Part shown: piece after piece, positions 22,186-33,184 of the stretch | Numbering within the stretch: the first letter of the stretch is position 1 | How the letters are laid out: each line of letters opens with the position of its first letter | Assembly (NCBI GenBank): GCA_947396885.1 | Contig: OX377204.1 | Location: forward strand, 41,067,975 to 41,131,974 | Reading direction: 5' to 3' | DNA: 64,000 nt | DNA from: Heligmosomoides polygyrus polygyrus | Lineage: Eukaryota > Nematoda > Chromadorea > Rhabditida > Heligmosomidae | The notes under the pieces: model-generated | The model's input: the letters and a program-made list of their open reading frames with translations, nothing else | Told to the model about the DNA's origin: nothing | Database searches by the model: none | Program-made: the position numbers and the translations under genes

Positions 22186-24723
22186 GTATCTCAAGCATGG
22201 CGTGCGTTATCAGTGCTCTGTCATGCCCGGAATGCTCCGAGAGTGCGCCGTGAACAATGCATATAGGATCGAACCTATCAATCGAATGGGCGGAAGCATG
22301 TCCATTGGGTTTCCATCTTCGTTTCATGGAACATGTAAAGCCTTCAAGACTACCGTTTGAGAATTTTATAAGAAATTTTCGGCCGCCCTACTAGGGAAAT
22401 GCTTCAATCTGTCCCGGAGAGACTTGATTGTGCGCCATGTACAATGCGTATAGAGATGAACCTATCAAAGTGCATATAGAATCGAACCTTTCAATCGAGG
22501 GGGCGACTGCTTGCAAATTGCACGCACGGGCGAGTTCGTAGCGCAAAAAACTCTTTCAAGTTCAAATCGTTCCGGCTGCAACTCGTGGGTCTTGTAGGCA
22601 GTAAAACGTTCTAGTAGCACATTAAAGTATAACGGTGTAGCTTAGGAAAAGGCAATGTTACACGAAAGCGAAAATGCAGGTGAGGCTTGTGTGACGTATT
22701 TTTTTCGATTTCAGTGGACCACTGTGGGAAGACCCTGCGAGCAAACGGGCTTGAAATGCGTGTGCAAACAGAGCGCTTGAGGTTCACGATGATGTGCTCA
22801 GAACTCCCCAGCTTCCTAAACTGTCTTAGCCTCAGCTGCCAGTTTAAAGCGGCGGAAGAAAGCGGTTAGAGTTTCTTGCCCACTTACTCGTCCAGATTTG
22901 GGCTTTCGACACTCGCCATGGCATCGTTCTGTTCAACATGAAAAGCGCTATCGAACTGTACCAGTTTGCACCAATTTTGGAAACATCGATTTTTTGACAG
23001 ATTTGCATCAAGGACGGGGGCGCTCCAGCCTGCGCGGACGATGACGTCATCGAAAATCGATGTTTTCGGAAATGCCCAAATTTTCTCGTCCAAAATCATC
23101 TAGGGGTCATGTGGGGCGCTGATTACGAATCCGACGTCCGTTTTTAAATATTCTGCCGATTTCGGTAGGTTTTGGATTTCCTTCTGGATAATTGAGGGTG
23201 GTCGGGTCAGGATCACCAATTTTGCTCAAACTTCGTATAAATATTCGGGGTGCCGAACACGATGCCGAGGTTTATCTGGACGATTACGGCGGGAGACCGC
23301 CATTCCCTGAGGGTGATCGGTGATCCTGACCCGACCACCCTCAATTATCCAAAAGAAAATCCAAATATCTACCGAAATCGGCAGAATATTCAAAAACGGA
23401 CGCCGGAATCGTAATCAGCGCCCCAAATAACCCCTAGATAATTTTGGACGAGAAAATCTGGCCAATTTTGAAAACATCGATTTTCGATGACGTCATCGTC
23501 CGCGCAGGCTCGGCCTGGAGCGCCCCGTCCTCAGAGGGGATTTGTCAAAAAACCGATTTTTCTTGAATTGGTCGAGATTCACATCGTTCGATAGAGTTTT
23601 CCGTGTTGAAGCAAATGGTGTTATTGCAAGTGTTATAATAATGGCGCGGGAAACTTCAAACGCTAAAACTCCGCCGCCCTAAAATGGCAGCTGGTGCTAA
23701 GGCAGTTTAGTCAGCTAGGGAGTTGTGAGCAGGTCGTCGTGAAGAACCTTTAGCGTTCTGCTCACATGCGCATTTGTAGGCCGTTAGCTCTCTGCGTCTT
23801 CCCGCAGGGGTCGACTGAAATTGGAAAAAATCGTGCCACACAAGCCTCATCTGCATTTTCGCACTGCTGTAACTTTGTCCAGTCATAAGCTACATCGCTC
23901 TGTTTCAGCGCACTGCTAGAACATTTTGCTGCCTACAAAACTCACAAGCTGCAACCGGAAAGGATCAAACATGACGAGTTATCACGCTCAGAACACGCCC
24001 GCGTGTGCAATTCAGCACACCGGTTGATGTTCTCCTCGCTCTTACTCGATTGAAAGGTTCGATTCTATATACATTGTTTACGGCGCACTTCAAAGGCTAG
24101 CTGGACAGCATTAGAGCAATTTTTTAGCAGGGCGGCTAGCGATTGAACTCCCCAAACGCTCACTCTACCAGATGTCGAACCCACTCGATTGATAGGTTCA
24201 TCTCTATACGCATACTTATGTCTCTCCGGGACAGATTGAAGCATTTCCCAAGTAGGGCGGCCGAAAATTTCTTATAAAATTCTCAAACGGTAGTCTTGAA
24301 GGCTTTACATGTTTCATGAAACGAAGATGGAAACCCAGTGGACATGCTTCCGTCCATTCGATTGATAGGTTTGATCCTATATGCATTGTTCACGGTGCAC
24401 TCTCGGAGCATTCCGGGCATGACAGAGCACTGACAACGCACGCCATGCTTGAGATACTCCGAAAACACTGCACGTCACATGCACTTCCTGGAAAATAATG
24501 TGCTCTAATCGCAAAAGCAGTTATTTTTTAGGCCACCCACGGCGAAAACGCGGTGTTCTGGTAAAGTTTTATATACGTTCGTATAGATATCGAGGAGACG
24601 AATCGAATGGTGTCAACAATTTCTCAAACAACTCAAAATTAAAAGACTTATGAACATGCGACGGTTTGCGACGGGTTTTTCCGTCGCAAACCGTCTTTTT
24701 GACCGCGCGACGTGGGCGGTATT
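22186..24723. mobile_element. Palindromic element, copy in block B (left end lost in gap)
   Basis: Same element as 12928-15622. The outer part of the left arm is missing in the gap. The right arm matches the left arm except at about 23705-24215, where it reads like the older relatives (for example GCTGCAACCGGAAAGG, as near 6430). Terminal hairpin present at 24660-24696. A 71-codon frame (22884-23099, minus) matches the one at 13897-14118. Confidence 0.7.
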
Positions 24724-26307
24724 GTAGATCGGCAGGGAGCTCAAAATTGCAGTGTACGGATTAAATTCGCGTTAACTCGCGAAGATTAGCTACTAGATCT
24801 TAGACATTTCAGAGATCTACAGAGAGTTAATTGAAGGCAGACGATTATTTTTCAAGTTATTGTCACTAATTCGAAAACTTTTCTCCGAGCTCACATCCAC
24901 AAAATCACGGCGGTACAAAACGAGAAGGATAGAGATAGAGATAAGTATCACACTCAAGGTCCGTAACAAACACAAACAAATACACATATACGCAACAGTA
25001 ACCGTATGGAGGTACGAAATCGCGTAAAGACGAACGAAACAAACGTAGCAAATTCTGTACATAATGAAGCTAAACTGTCAGCGCCTCATGGATGATCGGA
25101 GAATGACAAATTTTAAGAACGTTCCTATAATAATTGGATTGATTAGATCGATAAGTCGGTGAGTAAGTAATAGCGGATGTTTTTTCTCTTCCTTCCTCCC
25201 TTCCTTTCTCCATTCTCTTTTCTACCTTTATTTAGAAACAAGGGAATTAGGGAAAGAAAATATATAAGCGTTGCGTTGAAACAAATATGACTGAAGAAGA
25301 CGTTAGTGCATCTATTACCAGTGTTCACAGTTAGGTTCGTTAATAAAATGGAGTGGCTATAAAAGCCTGGCTAGAAATAATTCGATTATCAGATCATTTG
25401 CACAAACCATCCAGACCAGATCATTTGCACAAACCATCCAGACACGCACCAGCCGAGGCGGGCTCCGTCTTTCAGGTGACTCTAGAGAGTTCTACTGCTT
25501 ACCAGCTTTACAACGATCTTTCGTAGTCAGCGTTGTAGCCGGCAGAGTTGATGATAAATTGTTTAACGAACATTATCACCTCAAGAAGAACGTGTGTTGA
25601 TCCTGAATTGCTCCCTATGTCTAATTCAAAGTCAGCAAAGCCCTGGTTAGTCCTCCCCCTGACAATCGACATGAATGTTGGCTCAACTTTAACACACTTG
25701 CCATGCTTGAGTCAGAGAAAGTCAGAGAAGAAAAAGGGGACTCTTTCGAATTCAGTGAAGACTTCCCTCCTTGTAGCTGCAGTAGCTAGAAGGTGACAAG
25801 GGCGCTAAATGGACTACTGCTGGGGAGCGACCGCGAACCGCTCGCAAGCTGAGGGCTGTGTGGTGTCCCACTATGAGAACGAGGCAATTCCACAGCGATT
25901 AATTCTGCGATCGACAAGAAGAGGTGCTTGGTGGAAAAAGAGAAATCAATAGGAACTGGGCGACGCGACCGTCAAGTTGACAGAACAGGAAACTCGCCCT
26001 CTTCTCTCGCTCTCGTCTGCAGCAGACCGTGCTCCATACGTAGAGCTCGGAAACGTAATGTGGGCGGCAAGGCACAGATCGGGTTCGGATGGCCCACGCC
26101 GAGCATCTTTTTTACTCGGCAAATGGGCTAGTAATAGCTAAGCGCAGTTCTTGGCGCATACAGCCTTGACTGGGCGGAAACCGAGTGTCGTTTCAAAGAG
26201 AGAAAGCATTGGGGGGGGGGGGGGTAACCTTGGAGCGCTGGCAGCCACCCGCTCGAAACCTGACTACCTGGGGTCGTTCATTGTGGTCCTGCGCGTCGAT
26301 AAATTAC

Positions 26308-26568
26308 CCAGCCCAGTGACACAGGCGCGTAGGACGGGGCGAAGAGTGTAGAATCCCTCCTGAGTGAGTACTTTTGCAGGAGATCTGAATAGACCTCGAA
26401 GAAAGGTACAAATCCACCTTTGGAAAATTTTTGCACGGCGGCGCCTATGACGTTCTCCACCACACTTTCTGTGCAAAAATCTTGGGATAACCGTGCTACC
26501 TCTTCATGTGGCCAGTAACGTGAAGTCATCTGGAGTATGAGAATTTTTTCTTTCCGCCGCATATTCCA
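26308..26568 (-). CDS. Candidate 87-codon exon of unidentified gene (block B)
   Basis: An acceptor (AGTCTTCAG) and a GTAATT donor bound a segment of exactly 261 nt that is open in phase 0. It includes VVENVIGAAVQKF, GGFVPFFEVYSDLLQKYSL and SYAPVSLGW. The frame balance and splice signals favour a real exon, and the protein reads as ordinary globular sequence, but I cannot name the family. Upstream on the same strand lie other candidate pieces (26765-26940 and 27747-27887). Confidence 0.3.
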
Positions 26569-26764
26569 CTGAAGACTAATTCTAGCAGTGTGTGGGATAA
26601 TGAGGAGGTGCTACATATCGAAATAAAATATAGAAGGTAGGTTGTGCTTATAATAACAGAAGTAGACTTGACTTCATTAGAGGGAGGCTTTTCAGAATAT
26701 CATCGGCGACATCGTATGGTACTAATCTGTGTTAACTCGGGAAACAGTTGGCATCCTGCATTCA

Positions 26765-26940
26765 CTAAATGCCAAATTCTGGCATCTGCGGTAATCGCCT
26801 CCAGGTGAAAGGAATCTTTAGCTGGGACTCCTTGAGTAATCTCGTCAGTGTGGCACATTTTGGCTGCCCTGAATAGACTTTCTCTGTGCCGAGAGCGCTA
26901 TTGTCCAAGACGCCGAAGAACGACCGCCGAAGTCGGTGCC
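26765..26940 (-). CDS. Open segment with a VLDNSALG motif
   Basis: A minus-strand frame without a clear start reads FFGVLDNSALGTEK...GQPKCATL and ends at a stop at 26765. VxDNSALG followed by a short gap and P-x-C is reminiscent of the N terminus of mitochondrial ribosomal protein uL14m, but the rest does not follow that protein. Block A has several amino-acid changes, including loss of the Asp. Splice signals are poor. More likely a decayed fragment or chance resemblance. Confidence 0.15.
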
Positions 26941-27746
26941 TTTTACAGAATCACTACATAGCATAGTATTCGGCCGCCCAAAGATTCAAACTCGGGAGCG
27001 AATGAAAGGCGTTGCTCAAGTAGAGAGGAAAACGTGCAGTCTCCTGGCCTCGCCCCTAAAAATTGACAACTAATGCAAAATGCCTACTATAGCCGAAGCT
27101 CCTATGACTTCCATGTTGGGTAACGGAGATCTGGACGAGTTTGCATGGGCAATCGTGAATGCACAAACGCGTTCTTTCTATGGGTATTGGCAAGCAGAAG
27201 CTGTTCTTCGCCCTCCGTCACATCAAGTGGTAGTTTGTGAATAAAGTGGAGTCAGTAGAGATGCTGAAGGATGCATAAGTTTTCCGAATATTTCAAAGTA
27301 TGCAGGCGGATTGGTACAGTCAGTAGAAATCGCCGGTTCGTCCGCGCTTCCCAAATAGGTTTTGTTTGAGCTAACCATGGGTACAACCTTAATGTATCTT
27401 AACTGTCAGAAGAATTTCCGGTGAAGACAATACAGTGACTTTTCCCCTTCCCCGCAAGTCCTTACGACTAGACCCCAAGTGCTTGAAGTGTCTCCACGGT
27501 GATCCGTTCGACCGTGTGGAGCATATCAAAACGGAATCAACAACGTTCACCTGTTCCTATTGAGAATCGATCAAAATTGGGTGAAAATCTCATCAAAACC
27601 AAGCTGTAGAAAAGTCCGCGTTAAGAGTTTCCGATAGTCATAAAAGTGTGATGCGTGAAGGGCCACTTGAGTTTCGGAGATAAGACGATTGCAGAAAACT
27701 GTACCGCGGGTAGAGATACTGTATTACAACGTTTATCACCAACTAC

Positions 27747-27887
27747 CACGAAGGCTAGATTGAGGAGGTCGCCGTGCCTATGCTCAGTGCGTTTCGCCCT
27801 CAGAAATCGAGCTCTCTGTTGCAAGGACAACGTATCCAGTCCGATATATCTGCCTCTATTTCCACCTCCTGGAATAACCTCCACCAT
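27747..27887 (-). CDS. Candidate 47-codon exon (block B copy)
   Basis: Same exon as 18643-18783, with the same acceptor and donor and an unbroken 141-nt frame. One residue differs (RARFLRAK here, RARLLRAK in block A). It lies 1.2 kb upstream of the candidate exon at 26308-26568 on the same strand, so both could belong to one unidentified gene. Confidence 0.3.
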
Positions 27888-29772
27888 CTGCACTAGAACC
27901 GCTGTTATTGCAGGTAAAGATTAGCATATAAGTCGTCCTTAAGGGCCATCCCTCACCGTCCTCTTGAAACTCTTGAATGGGAAGATGTTGCTCTCTTATG
28001 TTATCCAAAAACCACTGAACTACAAACTGCTGTTAAAACGCCACCATCTTCCTAGTCGCGAGGATCCAGCATAGCGTTTCACTCAGCAGCAAGGCATCCC
28101 AACTTCGACAGAGGGAGCATGCAAAAACACAAGCTGGATGATGCAAAAGTGCTATGAAAGCGTAGCGCACATAATACAGATGATCGCGGTCTAAAATAGC
28201 TCCAGGTGCGGGATAAGATTGTTGCTCTATCCGAACGACGACGAACGGGGATGCGCAGCGGACGGAAACTCGTAATCCATGACGGCTGGTTTCGGAGATT
28301 GGCGGCGATGTTTTGGCCCTTCGCCAAGCACTGACCTCATTCTACCCACGTGGAATGCCGCAGCATCGGACACAAAATCCTCCCAGGTTTCCTACGTGCA
28401 ACCCGCAGGCATCTGATTGCTACGAGGAGCAAGGGACTTATAGGCCAAAAACCTCGTGAGCAGTGGAAACCCCCACCCAGAAGGCTGAGCAGCCGGGCAC
28501 TAGCTACCGTCAGTGGAGAACAGCTCGAGTAGACCGTCGTTCGCGTCGGCTTCAGCTGGGAAAATAAACCGAGCTGGAACAGCCTGCTCTAAACTGTCGA
28601 TCTTCTCCGAAAGTCACATACCGTGGTTTCGATGCTTATCGATTGATACATCAAAGAGATTGCGCTACCAGCTGACCTCGTTCAAGCGACAGGGGACAAC
28701 AGAGCGAAGGCGAATCGCGACGGCCTCGATGGAGAACGGAGCGAACGGGAGGATTTCGAAATTGGCACCTGCTGGGGCGGAGGACTCGAAGATGATCCCT
28801 TGGACGAGCCGATTAGCGCCGATCGTCTTCGAGGTAGACTTGGGCTCAATCGGATGAGCAATCAGCAGGCCTAGTGTCACTTAAGCATGACACCCATTCC
28901 AGGTATGCAGTGCAAGGTAAGCTGAAAATTATTAAATTAAGGAGGCCCAGCAAAAGCCCCCCACTGAGATAGAATCCCGAAGTCGCTGAGATCGGCGTTA
29001 AAACACCTCATGCCTGTTTACACTGTTGTCCCTACCTGTTTTCGCCGTCACAGCGTGGCGCTTAGCATGCCATTACAGGCCACATTGAATTAATTTCCTT
29101 CCCCAAAGGAACTACTCGAAACCTCATGAACAAACTCGTTATAAAAGAACACAATTGCGTGCCTAGAGATTAAGCAATACAATGATCATTTTGCATCTAG
29201 AAACGAGACCTTTCAAAAGGCAAAATCCCTCGCTTCGTTTCGCATGCGAAATATTAAGTGTGGTTCTCAACGAATTTGTCCGTGAGACAACTAAAAAGAA
29301 GTCACCCTGGAGGGTTTGGTAAACCGCATCCTTGGCGTTGTTCTCGGTCTTAATGGGAGCATAATTTTGACACTCACCTTCTGTTCAACTAGGGTGCACG
29401 CTGCGGCGTCGCAGTTCAAAATCATTGGATCATTTCTCGGCTTCCTTAAGCAGCCCGGAGTCTGTCGCTCAAAATCTGATCTTCAAAAACTTCTCATAAA
29501 AACATTCGGTTGTACTTGATCTCATTGTATTCTTAATCTTATTTGAGCGGTACTGTCGTGAATATTGGAACATCTAGAACTTGTGTGATGGCTTATCAAG
29601 TCAGTGATAGCCGTCCACGATAAACCTCAAGGGAACAGCCGAATAGCAAACGCCAAGGCATCACATAAGGCTTCATCGTTTGTCACAGACCAACTCAATT
29701 ATGAAGTTGTAGATAGGCAGATATATAGATGGAGATATATGTAGACTTAGCCGCATATCTTCTTCTTCTTCT

Positions 29773-30039
29773 TCAGCGTTTGTCCCGCTTCGTCGCGGGG
29801 TCCGTTCTTCTGGTGTCATGACGCCACCCTTCCCGGTCCTGCGCTTGATCAGGGTGGACGCCAGTTACTTACATGTCCATGTGTAACGTATCCGACCAAC
29901 GCTGCTTCAGGCGTCCTCTAGGCCGCTTTCCTGACACTTCCAACTCAAGACCTATCTTGCGGACGCTGTCTTCCTTTCCACGCAGAACGTGGCCGTACCA
30001 TCGTAAGCGAGCTTCGCACATCTTGTCCGCTATCGGCGC
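29773..30039 (-). pseudogene. RTE reverse transcriptase C terminus (copy 1)
   Basis: Continues the frame cut at 33185 by the hAT insertion: APIADK, RLRWYGHVLRG, SGKRPRGRLKQRW, then after one frame break DPATKRDKR and a stop at 29773. The basic RWYGH..R motif followed by a KRPRGR block is the typical RTE C-terminal region. A tail of TTC repeats (GAA on the sense strand) follows. Confidence 0.85.
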
Positions 30040-33000
30040 CAGGGGTGTGCGTAATTACGATTTACGATTTACGATTTTACGATTTACGGCGATTTCTGGC
30101 AAATTTTTACGATTTACGATTTACGACATTTTGGGTCGTAAATCGTAAATTTTCGTAAATGTGATCTTTGATCAACAACCAACTGGCGACCAAATTTATG
30201 TGGAGTGAGTTATAAAGATGTACCTACTCTAATGGTCCCCTCTTATGTGTATCTCATTCCCACTTCTCTTTAGACTTGATTTCTGATGATGTGTTTTAAT
30301 GTGTTACAGTGATAGACGATATCGTCTTGTGCACTGGCTTCTCGAATCCAGCTTTTCTCTTCGCTTAACTAACTTTCCCATTTCACTGACATTGTAAGGG
30401 TTCCCGTTCGGAACCGGACAGGTTCAAGAGGAGAAACAAGTGCAATACAATAGAAAACTGGTGCTCCGTCACGCCAATCGGCGTGCCTCGCGCGATGTTG
30501 CAGTACCATTAAGCTGAGGAGAATCAGATCAATCTAGCTGCTCTGGTATCCAGCCCTCTTTCCTTCCTAGCAGTACAAAAGGCACTATTCGAATACTCTA
30601 GCGCCAGGTTGACTACGAACACCTTCACTTCTCGTCCTCAAACGGTCAACCTCAGGCAAAAATCGACATTTTTGATAGATCTTATCGATTTTGGCGGCAC
30701 GACGAAACGCCTTTTTGTCAGAGCCGAGGATTCCCACCGCTTCTAACGCTACGATGAACTGAAATTTTTTCCATGTGTGGGACCGCTACATCGGTGTCCC
30801 CCACTACTTGCCCCCTTTACTGGAGCTCACCCCCCTCCCCCCACCACCCCCCCCCCCCCCTCCTCCCCATGTACTGGTACAGCACTACTGGCATCCCCTG
30901 ACTGGAGCTGGTTTCCCATTGCTGGTACTGATCGATGATTTGATCAATATCGATTGATGGTGATCGAACCTTTTAAAACGAAGTTCAGATTCGTGTTCAG
31001 TGACCTCGATTACTCCCAGGGCTGATGTTCCCATGACACGTAGAAGTCGTCAGTATATTTCTCACTATTTTCGCGGTCCATAATTCTGTCCCCCTTATTT
31101 TATGACTAATTTATGAGTCATCGGTTAGCGGATTGTTATATAGTTTGATATGCTCGTCTAAAAGGCAGGGAGGGTGGGGTCCTCCGTTACTGGTCAAGAG
31201 CTAGCAAGGCGCATCGCATTCCTGCTGGCGAAGGTTGTTCCATTCCAGCCCATAGAAAGCCATTGGAGGCAGTTTCTTAGAGAAAGAGAGAGAGCATTCT
31301 TTGATCTGCGCCCTGTTTGGTAATAATGTCTAGTCAACTGGCTTATAATATATTCATGTCAATCCCATAGAATAGAATTGACGCAAATCCATGATCGAAC
31401 ATCATTCGTGATTGCAAGCGGGGTCTAGAGGGTTGCTACACTTATGTTGGAAGGATAAACCACTAACGTTTCGTTATACGTCGCGAGGACGGGAAGCATT
31501 GTGAGATGGGAACTCCTCATCGAATCAGACCGCATTGAATGGGCATGTCATTCAGAGAGGGCGTGTATGTACAGTTGGGACCCTGATCGGCTGGCATGTG
31601 TTCGGTCTGTGCTCTGGTTATTATTGGCTGGCGCACCACAACCTACCAATACTGCTCATCTTCGCGACATGTACCAATGGTTCTACCGGTTTGCATTGTG
31701 CCTTACGAGCAAATTGATATAAAAGGTGCAGTAAAATCGAGCGCGTAGCATTTCTAGAAAAGGTCGAACTGGTTTTGACAGTCTTGATTTCCAATTTCGG
31801 TGGTGTGGTGGAGTTTATCGTATTCACCCTATCTAATCCGCTCACGATGCTGCAGGCGGCGCAAATAGGGTCCGGGGGGGGGGGGGTCACCTTATAAAAA
31901 GTGTCACCAACACCAAGAAAACGAGACAAGGCACACTGATAGTAAAGGAAACAAACAAATAATGCTGTAGGCGTGTTCTGTGGTCTCCTCCGCTGACGCG
32001 GAGGAGAGCACAGATTTAGGCAGGGGAAGGGACTCCAGGGTGTGGCTCAAGTGACGCATCCGTGTTAAAATTGCCTACATCCTGGAGTTCCCTCCCATGT
32101 CCAATTAGGAAGCACATAAGACGCGGATCTATAATCGAAACGAAGAGATAAGACTGCACTTACATTCACTGTATGTAGCTACTCGCCACGCCGGCCCGCC
32201 GCGCCATGCTGTAGTGAATCCCTCCCCGGACCCTATTTGCGCCCTGCAGGCTCTCGGAGAGCAAACGTTCGTTACAAAGCTGGCGAAGGGTAGCCCGTGC
32301 AAGTCCTGGGAGCTATTAAATGGTAGAGCAATATTATCACTTTCACGACTTGTCCGACGATGTCGTCGGACACCATCACAAAAATAGTTTATGGAAAATT
32401 ATCAGACATTCTATAGAACAACTTTTATCAATGAGTTCGCTAATAGCTACATTCAAGATGATCTATGGAAAACTTCATTTGTTACTGTTTTTTCATACCT
32501 AACGAATCTAACGAATCCGTAATACAAATAAAATAATAGAAGTAATCAGCGCGAGGGAAAAATGCGCGCTATCCCACGAAGCAGACACCTTAAAACCTCC
32601 TCGCGCGTGTCGTGAAAGCGTTGTGACGTTTTCGAAATCTTACAAGTGCGGGAGCAGGAAACCGGCACATTAGTCAATGTTGAAAAGTTTTTTTTTTAAT
32701 TTTTAGTTTTGAAAGCGATTTTTCTGCTATTGTTTCCGCAAAATCCTAGATTTATATTCAAGCTAAGGCATTGGTAGTAAGTTAGGAACTTAATGAATCG
32801 ATGCTAGCTTTTTGTTGGAATGCCATGCATAGGCTTGAGTAAAGTTTTTGAATCTACAGTTTTTTCGACTTTCCTGAAAGGTGTAAACTTTGGTTCGGAC
32901 TATGTTTTACTATCAGGAAGCCGTGACAAAAGAAACAGTTTGGTAAGAAAACTGTTCAGATTAAGCTGAAAACTGAAACGAACACGATGGTTAAATAAAC

Positions 33001-33176
33001 ATTGAATCACATCTGATTACCATTAGCAGAAAAAACCTCTGGAAATTTAGTTGCACTGCACTACAGTTCAGGTGACGCTTACGATTTACGGTTTACGATT
33101 TACGATTTACGACGGTTTTTTCGTAATTACGATTTACGATTTACGAAATTTCAAATTTCATTTACGCATACCCGTG
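30040..33176. mobile_element. hAT-like non-autonomous element (3.1 kb) inside RTE copy 1
   Basis: Ends are CAGGGGTGTGCGTAA at 30040 and the complement of CACGGGTATGCGTAA ending at 33176. Both are flanked by the 8-bp duplication ATCGGCGC (30032-30039 and 33177-33184), and the RTE reading frame continues across the pair. CAGGG-type ends and 8-bp duplications are hallmarks of the hAT superfamily. Arrays of a degenerate TACGATT repeat occupy 30052-30160 and 33078-33146, just inside the two ends. No transposase is recognisable in the interior, which holds a nested inverted repeat (31850-32249) and low-complexity C and G runs. Confidence 0.88.
31850..32249. mobile_element. Nested inverted-repeat element (about 400 bp)
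   Basis: CTGCAGGCGGCGCAAATAGG at 31850 is inverted as CCCTATTTGCGCCCTGCAG ending near 32249. Between them are two further hairpins, CTCCTCCGCTGACGCGGAGGAG (about 31984-32005) and the pair GGGACTCCAGG / CCTGGAGTTCCC (32029-32092). It looks like a MITE inserted in or carried by the hAT-like element. Target duplication not resolved. Confidence 0.5.
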
Positions 33177-33184
33177 ATCGGCGC

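Larger units (their letters stand above)
22186..30632 (+). repeat. Large direct duplication, block B
   Basis: Second copy of 13191-21985. Beyond 30632 the sequence continues into the rest of the hAT-like element and the RTE element, so block B is the copy joined to the intact right flank. It lacks the 454-bp MITE, keeps the candidate exon at 26308-26568 open, and its palindrome has a diverged segment in the right arm (about 23705-24215). Confidence 0.9.

Noticed and set aside
21877..22360. Open frames of 105-132 codons across the gap
   Set aside because: Most of their length is unknown bases; they have no meaning.
28513..28880. Opposed open frames of 114 and 71 codons (and 19409-19776 in block A)
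   Set aside because: Both strands look coding-like and GC-rich at third positions, but no splice-consistent exon or known motif could be assigned to either.
30052..30160. TACGATTTACG arrays as a possible CRISPR array or telomere-like tract
   Set aside because: No unique spacers of constant length; the repeats are degenerate, palindromic and placed at both ends of an element with an 8-bp target duplication.
31621..31929. 102-codon minus-strand frame as a hAT transposase remnant
   Set aside because: No hAT dimerisation or catalytic motif is visible and the frame runs through a G homopolymer and the nested inverted repeat.
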